This document shows, piece by piece, positions 49,401 through 61,200 of a stretch of 64,000 bases of DNA (the stretch's first letter is position 1; each line of letters opens with the position of its first letter). A program made the translations under genes and the position numbers. The notes beneath the pieces were generated by a model that saw only the letters and a program-made list of their open reading frames with translations, ran no database searches and was not told the origin of the DNA. Origin of the DNA: Plumapathes pennacea. Taxonomy: Eukaryota > Cnidaria > Anthozoa > Antipatharia > Myriopathidae. Where the stretch lies: positions 5,082,001 to 5,146,000 of the forward strand of contig OZ038471.1 of assembly GCA_964036295.1 (NCBI GenBank), given 5' to 3'.

Positions 49401-50880
49401 ACCATCTCGACTGCCTATTTCCAGTGTTTGAATTGAACTGAAGGACCAAAAAATTATGGTATATAAACCCTAAGAGCCTGGGTCAAACCCTAACTAAGTC
49501 TGACTTTGACCAGTGTTTTCTCCAAGAATAAAACCTATTTTCAAAATCAAAACGCTGATTCCTATCATTTACCATCTCGACTGCCTATTTCAAGTGTTTG
49601 AATTGAACTAAAGGACCAAAAAATTTTACTATATAAACCCTAGGAGCCTGGGTCAAACCCTAACTAAGTCTGACTTTGACCAGTGTTTTCTCCAAGAATA
49701 AAACCTATTTTCAAAATCAAAAGGCTGATTCCTATCATTTACCATCTCGACTGCCTATTTCAAGTGTTTGAATTGAACTAAAGGACCAAAAAATTTTAGT
49801 ATATAAACCCTAGGAGCCTGGGTCAAACCCTAACTAAGTCTGACTTTGACCAGTGTTTTCTCCAAGAAAAAAACCTATTTTCAAAATCAAAAGGCTGATT
49901 CCTATCATTTACCATCTTGACTGCCTATTTCCAGTGTTTGAGTTCAACTAGAGCACCAAAAAAATTTGGTTTAAAAACCCCAGGAGCCTGGGTCAAACCC
50001 TAACTAAGTCTCAATTTAACCAGTGTTTTCTCCAAGAATAAAACCTATTTTCAAAATCAAAAGGCTGATTCCTATCATTTACCATCTCGACTGCCTATTT
50101 CCAGTCTTTGAATTGAACTGAAGGACCAAACAATTATGGTATATAAACCCTAAGAGCCTGGGTCAAACCCTAACTAAGTCTGACTTTGACCAGTGTTTTC
50201 TCCAAGAATAAAACCTATTTTCAAAATCAAAAGGCTGATTCCTATCATTTACCATCTCGTCTCCCTATTTCAAGTGTTTGAGTTGAACTAAAGGACCAAA
50301 AGATTTTGGTATATAAACCCTAGGAGACTGGGTCAAACCCTAACTAAGTCTGACTTTGACCAGTGTTTTCTCCAAGAATAAAACCTATTTTCAAAATCAA
50401 AAGGCTGATTCCTATCATTTACCATATCGACTGCCTATTTCAAGTGTTTGAATTGAACTAAAGAACCAAAAAATTTTAGTATATAAACCCTAGGAGCCTG
50501 GGTCAAACCCTAACTAAGTCTGACTTTCACCAGTGTTTTCTCCAAGAATAAAACCTATTTTCAAAATCAAAAGGCTGATTCCTATCATTTACCATCTCGA
50601 CTGCCTATTTCCAGTGTTTTAATTGAACTAGAGCACCAAAAAAATTTGGTTTAAAAACCTAGGAGCCTGGGTCAAACCCTAACTAAATCTGACTTTGACC
50701 AGTGTTTTCTCCAAGAATAAAACCTATTTTCAAAATCAAAAGCCTGATTCCTATCATTTACCATCTCGACTGCCTATTTCAAGTGTTTGAATTGAGCTAA
50801 AGGACAAAAAAATTTGAGTATATAAACCCTAGGAGCCTGGGTCAAACCCTAACTAAATCTGACTTTGACCAGTGTTTTCT
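46441..50880 (+). repeat. Higher-order repeat of 13 monomers (2,210-bp period)
   Basis: The GAGCATCAAAAAAATTTGG unit near 46,551 recurs at 48,761, and identical neighbouring units follow. Past about 49,500 the offset becomes 2,040 bp (TTTTACTATATAAA at 47,584 and 49,624), so the second copy lost one monomer. The right limit of the second copy is approximate. Confidence 0.75.
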
Positions 50881-51381
50881 CCAAGAATAAAACCTATTTT
50901 CAAAATCAAAAGGCTGATTCCTATCATTTACCATCTTGACTGCCTATTTCCAGTGTTTGAGTTCAACTAGAGCACCAAAAAAATTTGATTTAAAAACCCC
51001 AGGAGCCTGGGTCAAACCCTAACTAAGTCTGAATTTAACCAATGTTTTCTCCAAGAATAAAACCTATTTTCAAAATCAAAAGGCTGATTCCTATCATTTA
51101 CCATCTCGACTGCCTATTTCCAGTTTTTGAATTGAACTGAAGGACCAAAAAATTATGGTATATAAACCCTAAGAGCCTGGGTCAAATCCTAACTAAGTCT
51201 GACTTTGACCAGTGTTTTCTCCAAGAATAAAACCTATTTTCAAAATCAAAAGGCTGATTCCTATCATTTACCATCTCGTCTCCCTATTTCCAGTGTTCGA
51301 ATTGAACTAAAGGACCAAAAAATTTTAGTATATAAACCCTAGGAGCCTGGGTCAAACCCTAACTAAGTCTGACTTTAACCA

Positions 51382-53060
51382 GTGTTTTCTCCACAAATAA
51401 AACCTATTTTCAAAATCAAAAGGCTGATTCCTATCATTTACCATCTTGACTGCCTATTTCCAGTGTTTGAGTTCAACTAGAGCACCAAAAAAATTTGGTT
51501 TAAAAACCCTAGGAGCCTGGGTCAAACCCTAACTAAGTCTGAATTTAACCAGTGTTTTCTCCAAGAATAAAACCTATTTTCAAAATCAAAAGGCTGATTC
51601 CTATCATTTACCATCTCGACTGCCTATTTCCAGTGTTTGAGTTGAACTCAAGGACCAAAAAATTTTGGTATATAAACCCTAGGAGCCTGGGTCAAACCCT
51701 AACTAAGTCTGACTTGGACAAAAGTTTTCTCCAAGAATAAAACCTATTTTCAAAATCAAAAGGCTGATTCCTATCATTTACCATCTCGACTGCCTATTTC
51801 CAGTGTTTGAATTGAACTAAAGGACCAAAAAATTTTAGTATATAAACCCTAGGAGCCTAGGTCAAACCCTAATTAAGTCTGACTTTGACCAGTGTTTTCT
51901 CCAAGAATAAAACCTATTTTCAAAATCAAAAGGCTGATTCCTATCATTTACCATTTTGACTGCCTATTTCCAGTGTTTGAGTTCAACTAGAGCACCAAAA
52001 AAATTTGGTTTAAAAACCCCAGGAGCCTGGGTCAAACCCTAACTAAGTCTCAATTTAACCAGTGTTTTCTCCAAGAATAAAACCTATTTTCAAAATCAAA
52101 AGGCTGATTCCTATCATTTACCATCTCGACTGCCTATTTCCAGTTTTTGAATTGAACTGAAGGACCAAAAAATTATGGTATATAAACCCTAAGAGCCTGG
52201 GTCAAACCCTAACTAAGTCTGACTTTGACCAGTGTTTTCTCCAAGAATAAAACCTATTTTCAAAATCAAAAGGCTGATTCCTATCATTTACCATCTCGTC
52301 TCCCTATTTCCAGTGTTCGAATTGAACTAAAAGACCAAAAAATTTTAGTATATAAACCCTAGGAGCCTGGGTCAAACCCTAACTAAGTCTGACTTTAACC
52401 AGTGTTTTCTCCACAAATAAAACCTATTTTCAAAATCAAAAGGCTGATTCCTATCATTTACCATCTTGACTGCCTATTTCCAGTGTTTGAGTTCAACTAG
52501 AGCACCAAAAAAATTTGGTTTAAAAACCCTAGGAGCCTGGGTCAAACCCTAACTAAGTCTGAATTTAACCAGTGTTTTCTCCAAGAATAAAACCTATTTT
52601 CAAAATCAAAAGGCTGATTCCTATCATTTACCATCTCGACTGCCTATTTCCAGTGTTTGAGTTGAACTCAAGGACCAAAAAATTTTGGTATATAAACCCT
52701 AGGAGCCTGGGTCAAACCCTAACTAAGTCTGACTTGGACAAAAGTTTTCTCCAAGAATAAAACCTATTTTCAAAATCAAAAGGCTGATTCCTATCATTTA
52801 CCATCTCGACTGCCTATTTCCAGTGTTTGAGATGAACTCAAGCACCAAAAAATTTTGGTATATAAACCCTAGGAGACTGGGTCAAACCCTAAGTAAGTCT
52901 GACTTTGACCAGTGTTTTCTCCAAGAATAAAACCTATTTTCAAAATTAAAAGGCTGATTCTTATCATTTACCATCTCAACTGCCTATTTCAAGTGTTTGA
53001 ATTGAACTAAAGGACCAAAAAATTTTAGTATATAAACCCTAGGAGCCTGGGTCAAACCCT
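51382..53060 (+). repeat. Higher-order repeat of 6 monomers (1,020-bp period)
   Basis: The CTCCACAAATAAAACC variant near 51,390 recurs near 52,410, and the GACTTGGACAAAAG variant at 51,711 recurs at 52,731. Confidence 0.7.
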
Positions 53061-56000
53061 AACTAAGTCTGACTTTGACCAGTGTTTTCTCCAAGAATAA
53101 AACCTATTTTCAAAATCAAAAGGCTGATTCCTATCATTTACCATCTCGACTGCCTATTTCAAGTGTTTGAATTGAACTAAAGGACCAAAAAATTTTAGTA
53201 TATAAACCCTAGGAGCCTGGGTCAAACCCTAACTAAGTCTGACTTTGACCAGTGTTTTCTCCAAGAATAAAACCTATTTTCAAAATCAAAAGGCTGATTC
53301 CTATCATTTACCATCTCGACTGCCTATTTCAAGTGTTTGAATTGAACTAAAGGACCAAAAAATTTTAGTATATAAACCCTAGGAGCCTGGGTCAAACCCT
53401 AACTAAGTCTGACTTTCACCAGTGTTTTCTCCAAGAATAAAACCTATTTTCAAAATCAAAAGGCTGATTCCTATCATTTACCATCTTGACTGCCTATTTC
53501 CAGTGTTTGAGTTCAACTAGAGCACCAAAAAAATTTGGTTTAAAAACCCTAGGAAGCTGGGTCAAACCCTAACTAAGTCTGACTTTGACCAGTGTTTCCT
53601 CCAAGAATAAAACCTATTTTCAAAATCAAAAGGCTGATTCCTATCATTTACCATCTCGACTGCATATTTCCAGTGTTTGAGTTCAACTAGAGCACCGAAA
53701 AATTTTGGTTTATAAACCCTAGGAGCCTGGGTCAAACCCTAACTAAGTCTAACTCTAACCAGTGTTTTCTCCAAGAATAAAACCTATTTTCAAAATCAAA
53801 AGGCGGATTCCTATCATTTACCATCTTGACTGCCTATTCCCAGTGTTTGAGTTGAACTGAAGGACCAAAAAATTTTGGTATATAAACCCTAGGAGCCTGG
53901 GTCAAACCCTAACTAAGTCTGACTTTGACCAGTGTTTTCTCCAAGAATAAAACCTATTTTCAAAATCAAAAGGCTGATTCCTATCATTTACAATCTCGAC
54001 TGCCTATTTCCAGCATTCGAATTGAACTAAAGGACCAAAAAAGTTTAGTATATAAACCCTAGGAGCCTGGGTCAAACCCTAACTAAGTCTGACTTTCACC
54101 AGTGTTTTCTCCAAGAATAAAACCTATTTTCAAAATCAAAAGGCTGATTCCTATCATTTACCATCTCGTCTCCCTATTTCAAGTGTTTGAGTTGAACTAA
54201 AGGACCAAAAAATTTTGGTATATAAACCCTAGGAGACTGGGTCAAACCCTAACTAAGTCTGACTTTGACCAGTGTTTTCTCCAAGAATAAAACCTATTTT
54301 CAAAATCAAAAGGCTGATTCTTATCATTTACCATCTCGACTGCCTATTTCAAGTGTTTGAATTGAACTAAAGGACCAAAAAATTTTAGTATATAAACCCT
54401 AGGAGCCTGGGTCAAACCCTAACTAAATCTGACTTTGACCAGTGTTTTCTCCAAGAATAAAACCTATTTTCAAAATCAAAAGCCTGATTCCTATCATTTA
54501 CCATCTCGACTGCCTATTTCCAGTGTTTGAGTTCAACTAGAGCACCGAAAAATTTTTGTTTATAAACCCTAGGAGCCTGGGTCAAACCCTAACTAAGTCT
54601 AACTCTAACCAGTGTTATCTCCAAGAATAAAACCTATTTTCAAAATCAAAAGGCTGATTCCTATCATTTACCATCTTGACTGCCTATTTCCAGTGTTTGA
54701 GTTGAACTAAAGGACCAAAAAAATTTGGTATATAAACCCTAGTAGCCTGGGTCAAACCCTAACTAAGTCTGACTTTGACCAGTGTTTTCTCCAAGAATAA
54801 AACCTATTTTCAAAATCAAAAGGCTGATTCCTAACATTTACCATCTCGACTGCCTATTTCCAGTGTTCGAATTGAACTAAAGGACCAAAAAATTTTAGTA
54901 TATAAACCCTAGGAGCCTGGGTCAAACCCTAACTAAGTCTGACTTTAACCAGTGTTTTCTCCAAGAATAAAACCTATTTTCAAAATCAAAAGACTGATTC
55001 CTATCATTTACCATCTTGACTGCCTATTTCCAGTGTTTGAGTTCAACTAGAGCACCAAAAAAATTTGGTTTATAAACCCTAGGAGCCTGGGTCAAACCCT
55101 AACTAAGTCTGAATTTAACCAGTGTTTTCTCCAAGAATAAAACCTATTTTCAAAATCAAAAGGCTGATTCCTATCATTTACCATCTCGACTGCCTATTTC
55201 CAGTGTTTGAGTTGAACTAAAGGACCAAAAAATTTTGGTATATAAACCCTAGGAGCCTGGGTCAAACCCTAACTAAGTCTGACTTTGACAAGAGTTTTCT
55301 CCAGGAATAAAACCTATTTTCAAAATCAAAAGGCTGATTCCTATCATTTACGATCTCGACTGCCTATTTCCAGTGTTTGAATTGAACTAAAGGACCAAAA
55401 AATTTTAGTATATAAACCCAAGGAGCCTCGGTCAAACCCTAACTAAGTCTGACTTTGACCAGTGTTTTCTCCAAGAATAAAACCTATTTTCAAAATCAAA
55501 AGGCTGATTCCTATCATTTACCATCTCGACTGCCTATTTCCAGTGTTTGAATTGAACTGAAAGACCAAAAAATTATGGTATATAAACCCTAAGAGCCTGG
55601 GTCAAACCCTAACTAAGTCTGACTTTGACCAGTGTTTTCTCCAAGAATAAAACCTATTTTCAAAATCAAAAGGCTGATTCCTAACATTTACCATCTTGAC
55701 TGCCTATTTCAAGTGTTTGAATTGAACTAAAGGACCAAAAAATTTTAGTATATAAACCCTAGGAGCCTGGGTCAAACCCTAACTAAGTCTGACTTTGACC
55801 AGTGTTTTCTCCAAGAATAAAACCTATTTTCAAAATCAAAAGGCTGATTCCTATCATTTACCATCTTGACTGCCTATTTCCAGTGTTTGAGTTCAACTAG
55901 AGCACCAAAAAAATTTGGTTTAAAAACCCCAGGAGCCTGGGTCAAACCCTAACTAAGTCTGACTTTGACCAGTGTTTTCTCCAAGAAAAAAACCTATTTT

Positions 56001-58202
56001 CAAAATCAAAAGGCTGATTCCTATCATTTACCATCTCGACTGCCTATTTCCAGTGTTCGAATTGAACTAAAGGACCAAAAAATTTTAGTATATAAACCCT
56101 AGGAGCCTGGGTCAAACCCTAACTAAGTCTGACTTTGACCAGTGTTTTCTCCAACAATAAAACCTATTTTCAAAATCAAAAGGCTGATTCCTATCATTTA
56201 CCATCTTGACTGCCTATTTCCAGTGTTTGAGTTGAACTCAAGGACCAAAAAATTTTAGTATATAAACCCTAGGAGCCTGGGTCAAACCCTAACTAAGTCT
56301 GACTTTCACCAGTGTTTTCTCCAAGAATAAAACCTATTTTCAAAATCAAAAGGCTGATTCCTATCATTTACCATCTTGACTGCCTATTTCCAGTGTTTGA
56401 GTTCAACTAGAGCACCAAAAAAATTTGGTTTAAAAACCCCAGGAGCCTGGGTCAAACCCTAACTAAGTCTGAATTTAACCAGTGTTTTCTCCAAGAATAA
56501 AACCTATTTTCAAAATCAAAAGGCTGATTCCTATCATTTACCATCTCGACTGCCTATTTCCAGTGTTCGAATTGAGCTAAAGGACCAAAAAATTTTAGTA
56601 TATAAACCCTAGGAGCCTGGGTCAAACCCTAACTAAGTCTGACTTTGACCAGTGTTTTCTCCAACAATAAAACCTATTTTCAAAATCAAAAGGCTGATTC
56701 CTATCATTTACCATCTTGACTGCCTATTTCCAGTGTTTGAGTTGAACTCAAGGACCAAAAAATTTTAGTATATAAACCCTAGGAGCCTGGGTCAAACCCT
56801 AACTAAGTCTGACTTTCACCAGTGTTTTCTCCAAGAATAAAACCTATTTTCAAAATCAAAAGGCTGATTCCTATCATTTACCATCTTGACTGCCTATTTC
56901 CAGTGTTTGAGTTCAACTAGAGCACCAAAAAAATTTGGTTTAAAAACCCCAGGAGCCTGGGTCAAACCCTAACTAAGTCTGAATTTAACCAGTGTTTTCT
57001 CCAAGAATAAAACCTATTTTCAAAATCAAAAGGCTGATTCCTATCATTTACCATCTCAACTGCCTATTTCCAGTGTTTGAGTTCAACTAGAGCACCGAAA
57101 AATTTTCGTTTATAAACCCTAGGAGCCTGGGTCAAACCCTAACTAAGTCTGACTTTGACCAGTGTTTTCTCCAAGAATAAAACCTATTTTCAAAATCAAA
57201 AGGCTGATTCCTATCATTTACCATCTCGACTGCCTATTTCCAGTGTTCGAATTTAACTAAAGGACCAAAAAATTTTAGTATATAAACCCTAGGAGCCTGG
57301 GTCAAACCCTAACTAAGTCTGACTTTAACCAGTGTTTTCTCCAAGAATAAAACCTATTTTCAAAATCAAAAGACTGATTCCTATCATTTACCATCTTCAC
57401 TGCCTATTTCCAGTGTTTGAGTTCAACTAGAGCACCAAAAAAATTTGGTTTAAAAGCCCCAGGAGCCTGGGTCAAACCCTAACTAAGTCTGAATTTAACC
57501 AGTGTTTTCTCCAAGAATAACACCTATTTTCAAAATCAAAAGGCTGATTCCTATCATTTACCATCTCGACTGCCTATTTCCAGTCTTTGAATTGAACTGA
57601 AGGACCAAAAAATTTTGGTATATAAACCCTAGGAGACTGGGTCAAACCCTAACTAAGTCTGACTTTGACCAGTGTTTTCTCCAAGAATAAAACCTATTTT
57701 CAAAATCAAAAGGCTGATTCCTATCATTTACCATATCGACTGCCTATTTCAAGTGTTTGAATTGAACTAAAGGACCAAAAAATTTTAGTATATAAACCCT
57801 AGGAGCCTGGGTCAAACCCTAACTATGTCTGACTTTGACCAGTGTTTTCTCCAAGAATAAAACCTATTTTCAAAATCAAAAGGCTGATTCCTATCATTTA
57901 CCATCTTGACTGCCTATTTCCAGTATTTGAGTTGAACTCAAGGACCAAAAACCTTTAGTATATAAACCCTAGGAGCCTCGGTCAAACCCTAACTAAGTCT
58001 GACTTTGACCAGTGTTTTCTCCAAGAATAAAACCTATTTTCAAAATCAAAAGGCTGATTCCTATCATTTACCATCTTGACTGCCTATTTCCAGTGTTTGA
58101 GTTCAACTAAAGGACCAAAAAAATTTGGTTTAAAAACCCCAGGAACCTGGGTCAAACCCTAACTAAGTCTGAATTTAACCAGTGTTTTCTCCAAGAATAA
58201 AA

Positions 58203-61200
58203 CCTATTTTCAAAATCAAAAGGCTGATTCCTATCATTTACCATCTCGACTGCCTATTTCCAGTCTTTGAATTGAACTGAAGGACCAAAAAATTATGGTA
58301 TATAAACCCTAAGAGCCTGGGTCAAACCCTAACTAAGTCTGACTTTGACCAGTGTTTTCTCCAAGAATAAAACCTATTTTCAAAATCAAAAGGCTGATTC
58401 CTATCATTTACCATCTCGTCTCCCTATTTCCAGTGTTCGAATTGAACTAAAGGACCAAAAAATTTTAGTATATAAACCCTAGGAGCCTGGGTCAAACCCT
58501 AACTAAGTCTGACTTTAACCAGTGTTTTCTCCAGAAATAAAACCTATTTTCAAAATCAAAAGGCTGATTCCTATCATTTACCATCTTGACTGCCTATTTC
58601 CAGTGTTTGAGTTCAACTAGAGCACCAAAAAAATTTGGTTTAAAAACCCTAGGAGCCTGGGTCAAACCCTAACTAAGTCTGAATTTAACCAGTGTTTTCT
58701 CCAAGAATAAAACCTATTTTCAAAATCAAAAGGCTGATTCCTATCATTTACCATCTCGACTGCCTATTTCCAGTGTTTGAGTTGAACTCAAGGACCAAAA
58801 AATTTTGGTATATAAACCCTAGGAGCCTGGGTCAAACCCTAACTAAGTCTGACTTTGACAAGAGTTTTCTCCAAGAATAAAACCTATTTTCAAAATCAAA
58901 AGGCTGATTCCTATCATTTACCATCTCGACTGCCTATTTCCAGTGTTTGAATTGAACTAAAGGACCAAAAAATTTTAGTATATAAACCCTAGGAGCCTAG
59001 GTCAAACCCTAATTAAGTCTGACTTTGACCAGTGTTTTCTCCAAGAATAAAACCTATTTTCAAAATCAAAAGGCTGATTCCTATCATTTACGATCTCGAC
59101 TGCCTATTTCCAGTGTTTGAGTTGAACTCAAGCACCAAAAAATTTTGGTATATAAACCCTAGGAGACTGGGTCAAACCCTAAGTAAGTCTGACTTTGACC
59201 AGTGTTTTCTCCAAGAATAAAACCTATTTTCAAAATCAAAAGGCTGATTCCTATCATTTACCATCTCGACTGCCTATTTCAAGTGTTTGAGTTGAACTAA
59301 AGGACCAAAAAAATTTAGTATATAAACCCTAGGAGCCTGGGTCAAACCCTAACTAAGTCTGACTTTGACCAGTGTTTTCTCCAAGAATAAAACCTATTTT
59401 CAAAATCAAAAGGCTGATTCCTATCATTTACCATCTCGACTGCCTAATTCAAGTGTTTGAATTGAACTAAAGGACCAAAAAAATTTAGTAAATAAACCCT
59501 AGGAGCCTGGGTCAAACCCTAACTAAGTCTGACTTTCACCAGTGTTTTCTCCAAGAATAAAACCTATTTTCAAAATCAAAAGGCTGATTCCTTTCATTTA
59601 CCATCTTGACTGCCTATTTCCAGTGTTTGAGTTCAACTAGAACACCAAAAAAATTTGGTTTAAAAACCCTAGGAAGCTGGGTCAAACCCTAACTAAGTCT
59701 GACTTTGACCAGTGTTTCCTCCAAGAATAAAACCTATTTTCAAAATCAAAAGGCTGATTCCTATCATTTACCATCTCGACTGCCTATTTCCAGTGTTTGA
59801 GTTACACTAGAGCACCGAAAAATTTTGGTTTATAAACCCTAGGAGCCTGGGTCAAACCCTAACTAAGTCTAACTCTAACCAGTGTTTTCTCCAAGAATAA
59901 AACCTATTTTCAAAATCAAAAGGCGGATTCCTATCATTTACCATCTTGACTGCCTATTCCCAGTGTTTGAGTTGAACTAAAGGACCAAAAAATTTTGGTA
60001 TATAAACCCTAGGAGCCTGGGTCAAACCCTAACTAAGTCTGACTTTGACCAGTGTTTTCTCCAAGAATAAAACCTATTTTCAAAATCAAAAGGCTGATTC
60101 CTATCATTTACAATCTCGACTGCCTATTTCCAGCATTCGAATTGAACTAAAGGACCAAAAAAGTTTAGTATATAAACCCTAGGAGCCTGGGTCAAACCCT
60201 AACTAAGTCTGACTTTGACCAGTGTTTTCTCCAAGAATAAAACCTATTTTCAAAATCAAAAGGCTGATTCCTATCATTTACCATCTTCACTGCCTATTTC
60301 AAGTGTTTGAGTTCAACTAGAGCACCAAAAAAATTTGGTTTAAAAGCCCCAGGAGCCTGGGTCAAACCCTAACTAAGTCTGAATTTAACCAGTGTTTTCT
60401 CCAAGAATAAAACCTATTTTCAAAATCAAAAGGCTGATTCCTATCATTTACCATCTCGACTGCCTATTTCCAGTCTTTGAATTGAACTGAAGGACCAAAA
60501 AATTTTGGTATATAAACCCTAGGAGACTGGGTCAAACCCTAACTAAGTCTGACTTTGACCAGTGTTTTCTCCAAGAATAAAACCTATTTTCAAAATCAAA
60601 AGGCTGATTCCTATCATTTACCATATCGACTGCTTATTTCAAGTGTTTGAATTGAACTAAAGGACCAAAAAATTTTAGTATATAAACCCTAGGAGCCTGG
60701 GTCAAACCCTAACTAAGTCTGACTTTGACCAGTGTTTTCTCCAAGAATAAAACCTATTTTCAAAATCAAAAGGCGGATTCCTATCATTTACCATCTTGAC
60801 TGCCTATTCCCAGTGTTTGAGTTGAACTAAAGGACCAAAAAATTTTGGTATAAAAACCCTAGGAGCCTGGGTCAAACCCTAACTAAGTCTGACTTTGACC
60901 AGTGTTTTCTCCAAGAATAAAACCTATTTTCAAAATCAAAAGACTGATTCCTATCATTTACAATCTCGACTGCCTATTTCCAGCATTCGAATTGAACTAA
61001 AGGACCAAAAAAGTTTAGTATATAAACCCTAGGAGCCTGGGTCAAACCCTAACTAAGTCTGACTTTGACCAGTGTTTTCTCCAAGAATAAAACCTATTTT
61101 CAAAATCAAAAGGCTGATTCCTATCATTTACCATCTTCACTGCCTATTTCAAGTGTTTGAGTTCAACTAGAGCACAAAAAAATTTGGTTTAAAAGCCCCA

